A stretch of 55,617 nt of DNA from Acidimicrobiales bacterium (GCA_030740795.1 JASLWO010000012.1:1-55617), one strand, 5' to 3'; numbered from the stretch's first letter, positions 1 to 8,865 are shown. Notes: generated from the sequence alone by a model not told the origin. Numbers and translations: made by a program.

Positions 1-367
1 CAACAGGGGTACCTTCAATATTTACCAGCGTGATAAGGATAGGTTCAAGACTGTCATCAGCAGCTACAACGCCACCATCAACGATTGATTCCCATAATTC
101 AGCACCATCACCCATAGTCGAATCATCAGCTGTACCAGATGCTTCTTCTTCTGCAGGTGCTTCTTCTTCTGCAGGTGCTTCTTCTGCAGGTGCTTCTTCT
201 TCTGCAGGTGCTTCTTCTTCTGCAGGTGCTTCTTCAGCGGTTTCCTCACCTAGGTCACTGCTGTCGCTGCTACTTCCACTATCGTCGTCGTCTCCACCGC
301 AGGCTCCTGCGATGAGGGCGAAAGCGAAGATAATAGATAGAAGCTTTAATAAATTGCTTTTTCTCAA
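1..367 (-). CDS. ABC transporter substrate-binding lipoprotein, N-terminal part (runs off left edge)
   Basis: Reading leftward from a TTG codon (365-367) gives a lipoprotein signal: MRKS, a hydrophobic stretch LLSIIFAFALIAG, then the lipobox Cys followed by GGDDDD. An acidic linker of repeated EEEAPA units covers residues ~40-75, and a folded domain then begins with PILITLVNIEGTPV at the window edge. That start is typical of periplasmic binding proteins of the branched-chain amino acid (HAAT, Peripla_BP_6) type; this family call is from memory. A GGAGG sequence lies 4 bases before the TTG, which decides the start. The protein would be anchored outside the membrane and feed a permease. The fused LivHM permease at 2963-5017 on the same strand is a natural partner, although two acyl-CoA genes lie between. 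Only ~122 residues are inside the window, so ligand specificity cannot be judged. Confidence 0.75.
   Translation of the reverse strand, partial: MRKSNLLKLLSIIFAFALIAGACGGDDDDSGSSSDSSDLGEETAEEAPAEEEAPAEEEAPAEEAPAEEEAPAEEEASGTADDSTMGDGAELWESIVDGGVVAADDSLEPILITLVNIEGTPV
140..240. repeat. In-frame 18/15-bp tandem repeat encoding an acidic linker
   Basis: Units of 18 bp (140-157, 158-175, 191-208, 209-226), one 15-bp variant (176-190) and a decayed last copy (227-240) lie head to tail. On the minus strand they encode EEEAPA/EEAPA units just after the lipobox of the binding protein. All unit lengths are multiples of three, so copy-number change would alter linker length without breaking the frame. 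Confidence 0.9.
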
Positions 368-432
368 GGGTCCTCCCCCTTTTTTTTGTAACCCATCATT
401 TTGATAGGCATATGGACATGAACTCTATCGTA

Positions 433-444
433 TGACCATGGTCA
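433..444. promoter_or_regulatory. 12-bp perfect palindrome upstream of the binding lipoprotein (candidate operator)
   Basis: TGACCATGGTCA is a perfect palindrome 66-77 bases upstream of the TTG start of the lipoprotein gene, within the 180-base spacer 368-547. Position and symmetry would suit a dimeric regulator. No clear -35/-10 pair could be placed around it, and a 12-bp palindrome can arise by chance. The rest of the spacer is AT-rich with no recognisable gene. Confidence 0.25.
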
Positions 445-547
445 CTAGTTCGTATCTCGGTTCAAATTAACCGATTTCACAGTAAATAGAAAGTTTTTCA
501 AGAAAAGTAACCATTTCGTAAACTTCCCTATTAAATAACATTTTTTA

Positions 548-1369
548 TTACTCTTCCCGATAATCTCCAAAATCACGATCACGTTCGCTAAGGCTCTCTT
601 TGAGGTCACGTTTTCCTAACTGGGTCATGTATTCCTTGGATGAAGACTGGTGGAATCCAAGCGCTTGGATATCTGCAGTAGACCGAATTCCGTTTCTAAT
701 ACCGGCCGCCTCCATAGCGCGGTGCGCAGAGCGTTTGTTCAGCGCAAGGAGATCATTTGGGATTTTCGCTATTCGGTTAGCTATTGAAATGACCTCCGAG
801 TCTAGTTCAGCTTCTGGAAAGGATCGATTCGCCATTCCGGACGAAACTGCTTCTATACCACTCATGTGGTCTCCAGTAAGTAACGCTTCCATTCCTCTTC
901 GGAGACCCATCATCCATGTTTGCCATTGCATATCGGGAGGGGACATCAAACGAACAGGTGGATAACCAATTTTTGCATCTTCAGCAACATAAATGAGATC
1001 ACACGCGTTGGCTAATTCAGTTCCTCCAGCGAGACACCATCCATGAACCTGTGCAATAACTGGAGTTGACATATCCCAGATTTCAAACCAATTGTTAACC
1101 ACATGCCTGGACCACCATCCATCTGTTTTAGCTATTGATCGTTCAACAGCGTGGTTTGGTTGGGAGAGGTCGTACCCAGCGGAGAATGCTTCACCGGAAC
1201 CGCGAATGATCATTACAGAGATCTCTTTGTCTCTATCTCCCTTGCGCAGTCCATCAAAAAGTTCATCTCGGATCTCGTCGTTTAAAGCATTTCGTTTTTC
1301 AGGTCGGTTTAGGGTAAATCTTCTGACCCGATGCGTCGGGTCATCAATGATCACTTTATTTTCAGCCAT
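548..1369 (-). CDS. Crotonase-fold protein (enoyl-CoA hydratase/isomerase family) with one catalytic Glu lost
   Basis: This 273-residue protein has the crotonase landmarks NRPEKRNALN (21-30), AFSAGYDL (61-68; first oxyanion-hole strand) and the second oxyanion region CLAGGTEL (112-119). Crotonases bind acyl-CoA thioesters and stabilise the enolate. In true enoyl-CoA hydratase two Glu residues act. E118 is present, but the second (the E of the usual QPE) is replaced in YPPV by P138. Plain water addition is therefore doubtful, and an isomerase, hydrolase or carbon-bond-cleaving role is possible. The start is set by GAGGAGG 5 bases before the ATG. It follows the acyl-CoA ligase by 36 bases, so the two are probably co-transcribed and work on the same CoA ester. 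Family certain, reaction uncertain. Confidence 0.88.
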   Translation of the reverse strand: MAENKVIIDDPTHRVRRFTLNRPEKRNALNDEIRDELFDGLRKGDRDKEISVMIIRGSGEAFSAGYDLSQPNHAVERSIAKTDGWWSRHVVNNWFEIWDMSTPVIAQVHGWCLAGGTELANACDLIYVAEDAKIGYPPVRLMSPPDMQWQTWMMGLRRGMEALLTGDHMSGIEAVSSGMANRSFPEAELDSEVISIANRIAKIPNDLLALNKRSAHRAMEAAGIRNGIRSTADIQALGFHQSSSKEYMTQLGKRDLKESLSERDRDFGDYREE

Positions 1370-1405
1370 AAGTCCTCCTCGGGTTTGTAGTCGGTGTAGT
1401 TTTTT

Positions 1406-2941
1406 TCATGTTAAATCTCCGTTGAGGTAGGAATCTCGTAGCTTTCTCTTATTTATTTTACCCATAGTGTTTCGGTTAAGCGTTGAGACAATCTCATATG
1501 AACGGGGACATTTGTAATGACTTAACCTATCTTTCAGCCAGTTAGAGATTTCTTCAGTATTTGGATGCGATTCAGAGTCGTTTGAGATGATGAGAGCCTT
1601 CAGCTCTTCGCCAAGGTCGTCATTGGGCACACCGATGCAGCCAACATCAGCTACCTCTGGATGATCAATCAATAGCTGTTCTGCTTCAGCTGGGTATAAA
1701 TTCACTCCACCTGAGACAACCATGTCGCTGAAACGGTCAGTAATGAATACGTAACCGTCCTTGTTCATATATCCGATTTCACCGAGTGTAAATAGTCCCG
1801 GTTCCGGATTCGCAGAAGCTGTTTTTTCAGCATCATTTGGGTAGACGATGCCCCGGCCTGTTGAATCTCTGAAAAATAATCTCCCTTCAGTGTTTGGAGG
1901 AAGCTCATTTAAATCGTTGTCAAGCACGAACGCGGCAAAAGGCGGGATTGATCTACCTACTGATCCTGGATGGTTAATCCATTCTTCACTAGTAATCGCG
2001 CAGACAGTTCCGACTTCACTGGCCCCGTACGCGTCGCGGAAGACCGGACCCCACCATTCAATCATTGCTCTCATGACGTCAACAGGGCATTTTGCGCCCG
2101 TGTGAGCAGCGAACTTCATAGACGAAATGTCATATTTCTTTTTTGTCTCTTCTGGTAGAGCGAGCATCCGAACGAAATGGGTTGGGACCATGACAGCGGA
2201 CTCGGTTCCATGTTGCTGAATCGCAGCCAACGTAGATTCAGCATCAAACCTACCAAGGATCACAGATGGAATGCCGAGAGTTAGTAGACGCATTCCAGAA
2301 AGTGGTCCAGTGTGGTACATGGGTCCAACTACTAAATGGGTTCCAAATTCAGCGAATCCGCTTTTGCTGAGACCTTTAATATGTTCAGTCATAGTTGATC
2401 CGCCTGCGAACATGGTCGGTGGCAGTTCGGTTCCTTTTGGAAGTCCCGTTGTTCCAGATGTATAGAGCAGATTAGGAAGAGGAGTGACCTCATCTGGTGA
2501 TGGGTCTGGAGATCCAGTAGCAAGCCACTCTTCCCAGTTGATTATTTGCGTGTAAGCCTCACAGTTCCAGCCGATGATTAATTCCACGCCTGCTTCCTGT
2601 GCAGCTAGGATTCCTCGATCAGCTGTTTTGTCATCAAGGAAAAGTATCTGACTTTCCGAATCCTTAAGGATATAGCTGGCCTCTTCAGCGGTGAGGTGGA
2701 AATTAACAGGAACGGAGGATGCCCCTCCAAATAAGGCTCCTAAGTGGGCTAGGGCGGTTTCAGAAGCATTTTCAGCAAAAACAGCGATGCGTCTTTTAGA
2801 GCCAAGGTCGCTTTTAAGAATAATATTTGCAGCTCTATTTAGTATTTCGTCAACCTGCTCCCATGTTAGAGATTTTTGTGGGTCAGTTAATGCAATCGCA
2901 TCCGGTGTTCTGTTTGATTGTTCTTCTGCAAATTTCGGCAT
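1406..2941 (-). CDS. Acyl-CoA synthetase (AMP-binding, ANL superfamily)
   Basis: This 511-residue adenylate-forming enzyme would activate a carboxylic acid to acyl-AMP and then acyl-CoA in the cytoplasm. Visible motifs: the P-loop LLYTSGTTGLPKGTE (~168-182), YGASEVG (A5-type motif), GEIGYMNKDGYVFITDR (hinge) and the C-terminal GKINKRKLR carrying the catalytic lysine. Length is typical of FadD-like medium-chain or aromatic acid ligases. The ATG has GGAG about 7 bases upstream. The gene starts 21 bases after the fused LivHM permease and is followed by a crotonase, suggesting that one transcript couples uptake of an acid or amino acid to CoA activation. Substrate cannot be read from the sequence. 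One of three acyl-CoA ligases here (see 24572 and 45231). Confidence 0.93.
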   Translation of the reverse strand: MPKFAEEQSNRTPDAIALTDPQKSLTWEQVDEILNRAANIILKSDLGSKRRIAVFAENASETALAHLGALFGGASSVPVNFHLTAEEASYILKDSESQILFLDDKTADRGILAAQEAGVELIIGWNCEAYTQIINWEEWLATGSPDPSPDEVTPLPNLLYTSGTTGLPKGTELPPTMFAGGSTMTEHIKGLSKSGFAEFGTHLVVGPMYHTGPLSGMRLLTLGIPSVILGRFDAESTLAAIQQHGTESAVMVPTHFVRMLALPEETKKKYDISSMKFAAHTGAKCPVDVMRAMIEWWGPVFRDAYGASEVGTVCAITSEEWINHPGSVGRSIPPFAAFVLDNDLNELPPNTEGRLFFRDSTGRGIVYPNDAEKTASANPEPGLFTLGEIGYMNKDGYVFITDRFSDMVVSGGVNLYPAEAEQLLIDHPEVADVGCIGVPNDDLGEELKALIISNDSESHPNTEEISNWLKDRLSHYKCPRSYEIVSTLNRNTMGKINKRKLRDSYLNGDLT

Positions 2942-2962
2942 GGGGCATCTCCAAACGGGTGG

Positions 2963-5017
2963 TTAAAGACTTTCAATTTTTTCTGAGCCTCGCTTTAAAT
3001 AATTTCGTTTTTTAAAAATTTGTTTTTGGAGAGGCTTAGATAATGAGACTAGACCATCTGATCGAAAAATGGCTATTGCAATCATAAGGGCCCCTGAAGC
3101 AGTTGTTCTAAGAATCTGCCCTTCACTAGATGTAGTGGAGAGAATACCCGCGGGTGTTAGCGCAGCTCCGATTAGAGCGCCTCCTATATGACCGACTCCG
3201 CCAAGGAAAAGAAGAGATACATTCCCTATTCCCGCAAGCGCATCCCATGTTGATATTTGTAGGACAGTCTGCTGATAAGCGGTAAGGACACCGGCTATTC
3301 CTGCTAGGGCGGACGCTATTCCGAATCCTAATAATTTTGCACTTGAGACATTCACACCCACTGAACTAGCAGCTGTTTCGTTTGCTCTTACTGCTAGAAA
3401 CTTTCTTCCTGTTATTCCCTTTCGAAGTCCAGCAACTGCAAAGATTGAAAAAACCAGCCAGAAACAACAAAAAATAATAAGAGTTGGGCGGTCTCTGCTA
3501 ACGGATGGGTCAACAGTAATGTCAATGCCAAACCATTCCGGAGGGGGGACTGACAGGTTTGATCTAGCTCCTTTACCAATTAGCGATTCATTACCCATTA
3601 TGATCTCTGTAATTGCTACTGCTCCTGCCAAAGTAACGACCGCTAATTGAAGCCCGCGTATCCTAACTGCAGGGACGGCGATTAGAATGCCTACAACAAC
3701 GGCAGTGGCTACTCCAGCGAGCATGGCTAAAGGAGAGGGGAAACCGGGCCCTTCTAGAGGGAACGGGCTGAATCCGTATATTGACCCATCTGCAGCGAAA
3801 CGACTAGATAAGTAAGCGGCTACGCCAGCGAAAGTTAGATTAGCGAGCGAAAGCTGACCTAGGTAGCCAATGATGATGACTGAAGACAGCATGAGAATAG
3901 CTGCGATTGAACTGGTTATGAGACGGCCTTGCGTTACGGACGATCCAGTCATAAGAACCCAAATAGTGAATGCGATTATTCCTAAACTCTGGAGTTTCCA
4001 ATTCTTTGGGATTGAAGCAGTGGGTTGTCTGTCAGCAAATCTGGACCCTCTTACCGGGAGCTTATGCCCCTTTGTGAACTGGATGATGACTATGGCTATT
4101 AATGGGATAGCGTGACGTAATCCTTCGCTGGGGATCCATTCAGGCCACCACGTCTTTAATGTGAAACCCGCTGCACCAGATTGGAACACTCCAAGCAGGA
4201 TGCCCCCTGTTGTAGCAAGCCAAGCTGAAGTTAGATTTCCAAATAAGGCAGCACCCAAAGCTGGAATGACGAAAAGTGTGTAGCGAGTAGGTGTTAGCGT
4301 GACGAAATCAAGCGCTAGAATTCCAGCTAATCCCGTGATAGTTGTTGAGATTAACCAATTAACTGTCGCTATTCTATTAACGGAATACCCTAAGAGCGTA
4401 CCTCCGGTTTCGGAGTCTTCTATTGCTCGGGTACATAGACCCATTTTGCTCTTGCGATAGTAAATAGTAAGCCCGCCTCCGATGATGAGAGCGATCACAG
4501 CTAATAGAATTCGGCTGTATTCAATTCCACCATCTAAACCTAATGGGTTCCGCCAAACACCTTCTGGGAGGATTCCGTCTACAAATTTTGATTTTGAACC
4601 AAATTGGTAGCTTGCAAGAGAAGTCAAGTAAACCAGTGCTCCAAGTGATCCAATAATTTTCGAAATTGGTGGTTTGTTTCTAAGAGGTCCAAAGATAAGT
4701 GTTTGCACCGCTATTCCCAATAAGATCGACATGCCCATTGCGCTAGCGAAAGCAGGGATAACCCCAACTCCTTCTCCAGCTAAACTCAGTCGGTATGGGA
4801 TATCAACCGGACCGGGGATGAAATCAAACCAGGGGAAAAAGACGTCTCCTGATTCGCGCATGGTTACAAACGTGTACGCCGGATACATGGCTAAAGCACC
4901 TTGATCGAGATTTATTAGACCAGAGCCTTTATGCCCGACAACTATCCCAGTTGCGAGGATTCCGTAGAACCCGCCTATGCCGATGCCTAAGAAACATAAG
5001 AGAAGGATGTCTGTCAC
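2963..5017 (-). CDS. Fused LivH-LivM branched-chain amino acid-type ABC permease
   Basis: This 684-residue membrane protein joins two BPD_transp_2 permease domains. The LivH-like half (about 1-310) includes GLINLDQGALAMYP, and the LivM-like half (about 340-665) includes LGQLSLANLTFAGVAAY and the late SLLFLGGVGHIGGALIGA loop. LivH and LivM are normally separate proteins that pair to form the pore of HAAT importers; here one chain supplies both. The start is a GTG (5015-5017) with no clear Shine-Dalgarno sequence; an in-frame stop lies a few codons upstream, so it cannot begin much earlier. A basic tail (KQIFKKRNYLKRGSEK) ends the protein. No LivG/LivF ATPases are in the window. They may lie left of position 1, beyond the binding lipoprotein. 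Could transport amino acids, amides or short acids. Confidence 0.9.
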   Translation of the reverse strand: MTDILLLCFLGIGIGGFYGILATGIVVGHKGSGLINLDQGALAMYPAYTFVTMRESGDVFFPWFDFIPGPVDIPYRLSLAGEGVGVIPAFASAMGMSILLGIAVQTLIFGPLRNKPPISKIIGSLGALVYLTSLASYQFGSKSKFVDGILPEGVWRNPLGLDGGIEYSRILLAVIALIIGGGLTIYYRKSKMGLCTRAIEDSETGGTLLGYSVNRIATVNWLISTTITGLAGILALDFVTLTPTRYTLFVIPALGAALFGNLTSAWLATTGGILLGVFQSGAAGFTLKTWWPEWIPSEGLRHAIPLIAIVIIQFTKGHKLPVRGSRFADRQPTASIPKNWKLQSLGIIAFTIWVLMTGSSVTQGRLITSSIAAILMLSSVIIIGYLGQLSLANLTFAGVAAYLSSRFAADGSIYGFSPFPLEGPGFPSPLAMLAGVATAVVVGILIAVPAVRIRGLQLAVVTLAGAVAITEIIMGNESLIGKGARSNLSVPPPEWFGIDITVDPSVSRDRPTLIIFCCFWLVFSIFAVAGLRKGITGRKFLAVRANETAASSVGVNVSSAKLLGFGIASALAGIAGVLTAYQQTVLQISTWDALAGIGNVSLLFLGGVGHIGGALIGAALTPAGILSTTSSEGQILRTTASGALMIAIAIFRSDGLVSLSKPLQKQIFKKRNYLKRGSEKIESL

Positions 5018-5082
5018 ATATTGAAACTAATGGGTATTAAAAGTGATTACTCAATTTGAAAGAAGTTCAAGGTTAATTTTTT

Positions 5083-6360
5083 TTAAACACCCATCCCCAA
5101 ATAGGTAAATCCTAATTTTTCCATTTGTTCACGGTTGAAGAGATTGCGTGTATCTACAAGGTTTGGTGATTTCATAATTTCTGAGATTCGAGCCATATCA
5201 ACTTCGTTAAATTCTTCCCATTCAGTCAGGATTACTAGAACATCCGCATTCTCTGCGCATATATAAGGGTCGGTCTCGACATGAACTTCGGGTATCTGGG
5301 CAATTTGTTGCGTGACTGTTGGGTCGTAAGCACAAATTCTATTTTCCTCGGCGACAAGATGATGCAATACATCTATAGCAGGAGAAGAACGAAGGTCATC
5401 TGTTCCAGCTTTAAAGGTCAACCCCCACGCGGCTATTTTTTGATTATGAATTTCTTGCGGTAACATTTCTAGCACTTTCATAGCTGTTCTTTCTACATGC
5501 TTTCTATTCAGGTCAATGGTGTGTTCTAAGAGAGTAAAATTGAAACCTGCTTCGCGGGCTATAAATGCAAGCGAAGAACTATCTTTCGGGAAACAAGATC
5601 CTCCCCACCCTGGTCCAGGATTTAAATAACTTGCTCCGATTCTGGGGTCGTAACCGATGCCCATTGCCACATCCTGAATGTCAGCATCGGTTCTCTCACA
5701 TAAGGTTGCTATCTCGTTAATGAACGTAAGTTTCATGGCTAGAAAGGCATTAGCGGTATGTTTGATAAGCTCAGCGGACTCCCACCCTGTGGTTATAACG
5801 GGGGCATTGATCTTAGAGTAAAGTCCGGCAACTCGTTGAGCCTCTTCAGCAGTTTCTGCCCCAATCACGATTCTGCTTGGGTATAAGAAATCGTTAACGG
5901 CATTACCTTCAGCAAGAAATTCGGGGTTTGAGACAACAGAGATGTCATTTCTCTGTAACTGAGCCTTCAGACTCGCAGCGGTTCCTACAGGGACAGTAGA
6001 TTTAGTTATCAAAATAGAATTCGGTTGTAATACCTCAGATATTTCTTCTATGCCTGATTTGAAGAATGAAAGGTTAGTGCTGCCATCGTTATTAGCTGGC
6101 GTAGGTAAGCAAACGAAGTGGAATTCTGCACTCTCACATGCGTTCTTAGCTCCAACAACAAACTTTAATTTCTTGGATTTAATCCCTGTATTGACAATTT
6201 CTGAAAGCTCTGGTTCTACAAAAGGAATCTTGCCTCTTTGAAGAGCCTCTATTCGGGGTAAGTCAATGTCAGCTACGGTGACGTCGTGTCCAAGTTGAGA
6301 TAAACAGGCACCGGTTGTTAAGCCTACGTAACCTGCTCCTATTACAGCGATTTCTGCCAT
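5083..6360 (-). CDS. ugd: UDP-glucose 6-dehydrogenase
   Basis: This 425-residue protein oxidises UDP-glucose twice to UDP-glucuronate using NAD, a precursor for polysaccharide and envelope sugars. The N-terminal Rossmann motif is IGAGYVGLTTG (7-17), followed by VSNPEFLAEG (143-152) and the substrate helix ESAELIKHTANAF. The catalytic thiol is C256 in GWGGSCFPKD, and the UDP-binding domain ends with WGLTFKAGTDDLRSSPA. All key residues are present and length is normal. AGAAGG sits 7 bases before the ATG. It stands alone between the permease block and the DUF6285 pair, with 65- and 84-base spacers. UDP-N-acetylmannosamine dehydrogenase is a relative but less likely given the motifs. Confidence 0.95.
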   Translation of the reverse strand: MAEIAVIGAGYVGLTTGACLSQLGHDVTVADIDLPRIEALQRGKIPFVEPELSEIVNTGIKSKKLKFVVGAKNACESAEFHFVCLPTPANNDGSTNLSFFKSGIEEISEVLQPNSILITKSTVPVGTAASLKAQLQRNDISVVSNPEFLAEGNAVNDFLYPSRIVIGAETAEEAQRVAGLYSKINAPVITTGWESAELIKHTANAFLAMKLTFINEIATLCERTDADIQDVAMGIGYDPRIGASYLNPGPGWGGSCFPKDSSSLAFIAREAGFNFTLLEHTIDLNRKHVERTAMKVLEMLPQEIHNQKIAAWGLTFKAGTDDLRSSPAIDVLHHLVAEENRICAYDPTVTQQIAQIPEVHVETDPYICAENADVLVILTEWEEFNEVDMARISEIMKSPNLVDTRNLFNREQMEKLGFTYLGMGV

Positions 6361-6444
6361 TATTTGCCTTCTAAGGATTCCCCATTTGGATTGTAGCGAT
6401 CACAGGCTAGAAAGTGTTTATTGGGATACAAGAGTGCATTAGAT

Positions 6445-6840
6445 TTATTCTGAATCTTCACTCATATATGAGGGGTTTGCTACTTTTAGTTTTCTTTTGA
6501 CTATTTCAAATAGTTTCTCGTGAAGGTTCGTAAGGTCATTATCTAGCTCTCCAGTTTTAATTTTATAAGCGAGACCAGCTTCGTCTTCAACTCCGAGTTC
6601 ACTCATTATTGCTCCATAGGCTTTTAGGTCTTGATCTTTTTCTGTTAATTCTCGAATCGCTAATGATAAAGCATTGACCGCTATGCGGAGTTTCCACTTC
6701 TCTGCGCCGGTGTTTTTGGGGAGCAGATCTTCATAAAGGTATTCTTTGACAGCCTGAATAAGTTCTTCTGCTGATGGTGAATCATATGGAAGATTTGTTC
6801 TCGGAGGCAAAGCCCAGTCGGACCGGTCATTTTCTGTCAT
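6445..6840 (-). CDS. DUF6285-type small protein paired with a phosphotransferase
   Basis: This 131-residue soluble protein contains LPYDSPSAEELIQAVKEYL and a helix KWKLRIAVNALSLAIREL, features I associate with DUF6285. That family is usually encoded beside an aminoglycoside-phosphotransferase-like protein and acyl-CoA dehydrogenases. No catalytic motif is visible. Its ATG overlaps the stop of the phosphotransferase gene by 4 bases, indicating translational coupling and probably a complex or shared step. Molecular function unknown. Confidence 0.75.
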   Translation of the reverse strand: MTENDRSDWALPPRTNLPYDSPSAEELIQAVKEYLYEDLLPKNTGAEKWKLRIAVNALSLAIRELTEKDQDLKAYGAIMSELGVEDEAGLAYKIKTGELDNDLTNLHEKLFEIVKRKLKVANPSYMSEDSE

Positions 6841-7832
6841 AGTTGCTGTTCTCCTAGAGTGGAGAGCAGGTCGTATTCATTCTCTGCTACACGTCGTCCT
6901 ATGGCAGCTATTTCTAATGAATTAGTTCTTCCTACTCTGAAATCTCCTCCCATTTGAAGGCATATAATTCCCCATCGAAGAGTTCCAAAGATTTCCCACC
7001 ACTGCAATGTCGGTATTGGGATTTTTCTGCCACTTTCTTTCCCATAGTGGTTCAAGAGGGACTCGTAGCCTGAAATTCCGGCCACCTTCCCAAAACCCCC
7101 GAATCTCCATGCCCTTACGCACAACCACCCAAGATCTTCGCATGGATCTCCGAAGTGGGCGATTTCCCAATCAAGAACTGCACTAAGTCCTGATTCGCAG
7201 AACAGAAGGTTGCCTAGACGGTAATCACCATGAACGAAGCTAAAACCTGTAGGTTCTGGGCGGTTTTTTTTAAGCCAGCGGAAAGCTAGATCAAATGTTG
7301 GGTGGGGGTCGGTAAGAGCGTCATAAATCAACTCCAATGTTTGGAGAGGGTCATGTGTTATCTCAACTTCAACATCATGAAAATCAGTTTCTTCGATGGA
7401 ATGAATAGCTGCAAGTGCTTTCGCTGAGTCTGCAACAAAGTTTTGACGAGCTAGTTCCCATTGGTCGTCACGAAGAATTTTGCGAGCGATAGTTTCTCCA
7501 GGGATTCGGGATGTGATACTGAAACTCCGCCCGTGAAAGTGCTTAGAATGACCGGACAGAACGACTTTTGGGACAGGAACTCCTTTTCCTTTAGCAACGG
7601 TTAGGATTTTAGCTTCACGAGCACATGTGCCTTCTAATCTTTCCATTCCAGGGCGGTCCATCTGGATAATAAGAGGATGTGTTTGTTCTTCTACATCAAT
7701 TGCGTCAAAGCTCCAAGTTTCACGGTTCGCACCTCCAGATAATTGAACTGGTTCAGTGATTGTGGTGTTTCCAAGAACCCTTTCCAATACCTCAGATAGT
7801 TTTTTTGAGAGTGAGTGAGCGTTACTCCCCAT
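6837..7832 (-). CDS. Aminoglycoside-phosphotransferase-family kinase-like protein (ACAD10-like)
   Basis: This protein of ~331 residues has the kinase-like fold of the APH family. The catalytic loop FVHGDYRLGNLLF and the metal-binding VLDWEIAHFGDPCEDLGWL are both intact. Such proteins phosphorylate small hydroxylated molecules; bacterial and ACAD10-type members next to acyl-CoA dehydrogenases are thought to act on hydroxy-acids or hydroxyacyl-CoAs. I chose the ATG at 7830-7832 because AGGAG lies about 9 bases before it. An ATG at 7859 in the same frame has poorer spacing and would deepen the overlap with the upstream gene from 11 to 38 bases. The stop overlaps the DUF6285 start by 4 bases. Substrate unknown. 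Confidence 0.88.
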   Translation of the reverse strand: MGSNAHSLSKKLSEVLERVLGNTTITEPVQLSGGANRETWSFDAIDVEEQTHPLIIQMDRPGMERLEGTCAREAKILTVAKGKGVPVPKVVLSGHSKHFHGRSFSITSRIPGETIARKILRDDQWELARQNFVADSAKALAAIHSIEETDFHDVEVEITHDPLQTLELIYDALTDPHPTFDLAFRWLKKNRPEPTGFSFVHGDYRLGNLLFCESGLSAVLDWEIAHFGDPCEDLGWLCVRAWRFGGFGKVAGISGYESLLNHYGKESGRKIPIPTLQWWEIFGTLRWGIICLQMGGDFRVGRTNSLEIAAIGRRVAENEYDLLSTLGEQQL

Positions 7833-8865
7833 TGGTGGCGACTCCTGTTGGCTGCCCATCCTTAATTTGGTCTAAGTATTCGCTCATGCCCATTCCTACT
7901 TGCCCATTGCAAGTGAAGCGTGTCATTGCTTCAGTGATACGGGTTTGAAGTTTTTCTCCGTCAGGGGCAACTCGGCGGTTACGCAGTGGGATGAGTGATA
8001 TGACCTCCCCAGAAATTTCATATTCCGTCCCTTCAGTGGTTTTCGCCCAGCATTGCATGCCAGTCTGGTATCCATCAGAATCCCAGACTGATTCGACACG
8101 GCAGTCATTAATTAATTTATATTCATTTCCGTCTAAGACCATTCCAGAAGAATTAACATCTTGACTTGTCTCATCACGAGATATTACAGACAGCATCATT
8201 GCGAAATCTTCGGAGAAAACCATGGGGAGCCAGCGATACCAATTGATTGATTGCCAGTAGCGAGGACCCCAGGACTTATCCCTCAAGCCCAGACCATTTA
8301 TTTCATAGATCTCAGAACCTACTCTAAAACTCCCCGACATCTTCCCATGTTGTTCGTAATGGGCTTTAGAGAAGCTGGTTGTAGTTTCCTGAACAATTTC
8401 GCTCCCATCTTCGTAAATAGGTTTCCCGCCAAACATTGGAGACATACCGTTCCACTCCAACTCTACGGAACAGTCAAGAATAGGATTCTCCTTGAAAGCG
8501 GTTCGAGGGTTTGCCATTTGCTTGGGTTCAGCAAGCAGGCAGACCTTCCCCTCATAAAGTATGTGTAATTTCTTAAAGGGGTCAATCACATCAATATTGA
8601 GTCCTCCGGCGTTCATTTCATGATTTGTGGAAATTTCTGGACGACCAAACATGAAACCAATTTGTCCGTCTGGAAGGTACAAGCAGACTGACATTTCTGC
8701 ATACCCCTCATTGACCCTATTGCCTAAGCGGAACCACCCGCCTATCTCTTGCTTTAGATCAAAAGTATTGAAGTACATTGATTCGTTATAATTAGATACG
8801 GGGTCAGGTTCGTGCGGGTATTCGTCTAGAGGTTCAAGAACAGTAATAATTTTCTTTTTAGCCAT
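7822..8865 (-). CDS. AttH/CrtC-like two-domain protein (DUF7065/DUF7064 type)
   Basis: A 347-residue soluble protein with an early YMYFNTFDLKQEIGGWFRL-like segment (residues ~30-47) and a later GLGLRDKSWGPRYW motif. These resemble lipocalin-like AttH/hydroxyneurosporene-synthase-type proteins now split into DUF7065 and DUF7064. Members occur in actinobacterial lipid and steroid catabolic clusters beside phosphotransferases. No signal peptide is visible, so it is probably cytoplasmic. It is the first gene of a three-gene run (this gene, kinase, DUF6285) whose members overlap by 11 and 4 bases. No good ribosome-binding site precedes the ATG. The 169 bases to the divergent SDR gene at 9035 should hold both promoters. 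Reaction unknown; family assignment is from memory. Confidence 0.7.
   Translation of the reverse strand: MAKKKIITVLEPLDEYPHEPDPVSNYNESMYFNTFDLKQEIGGWFRLGNRVNEGYAEMSVCLYLPDGQIGFMFGRPEISTNHEMNAGGLNIDVIDPFKKLHILYEGKVCLLAEPKQMANPRTAFKENPILDCSVELEWNGMSPMFGGKPIYEDGSEIVQETTTSFSKAHYEQHGKMSGSFRVGSEIYEINGLGLRDKSWGPRYWQSINWYRWLPMVFSEDFAMMLSVISRDETSQDVNSSGMVLDGNEYKLINDCRVESVWDSDGYQTGMQCWAKTTEGTEYEISGEVISLIPLRNRRVAPDGEKLQTRITEAMTRFTCNGQVGMGMSEYLDQIKDGQPTGVATNGE

Noticed and set aside
140-240. CRISPR-like array
   Set aside because: The 15/18-bp units are adjacent with no spacers and lie inside a coding frame.
30-404. Plus-strand Ala/Ser-rich frame
   Set aside because: It is the antisense of the acidic-linker lipoprotein, which has a lipobox and ribosome-binding site.
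5018-5082. Hairpin or riboswitch ahead of the LivHM gene
   Set aside because: Only 65 AT-rich bases lie between the genes; no stem long enough was found.
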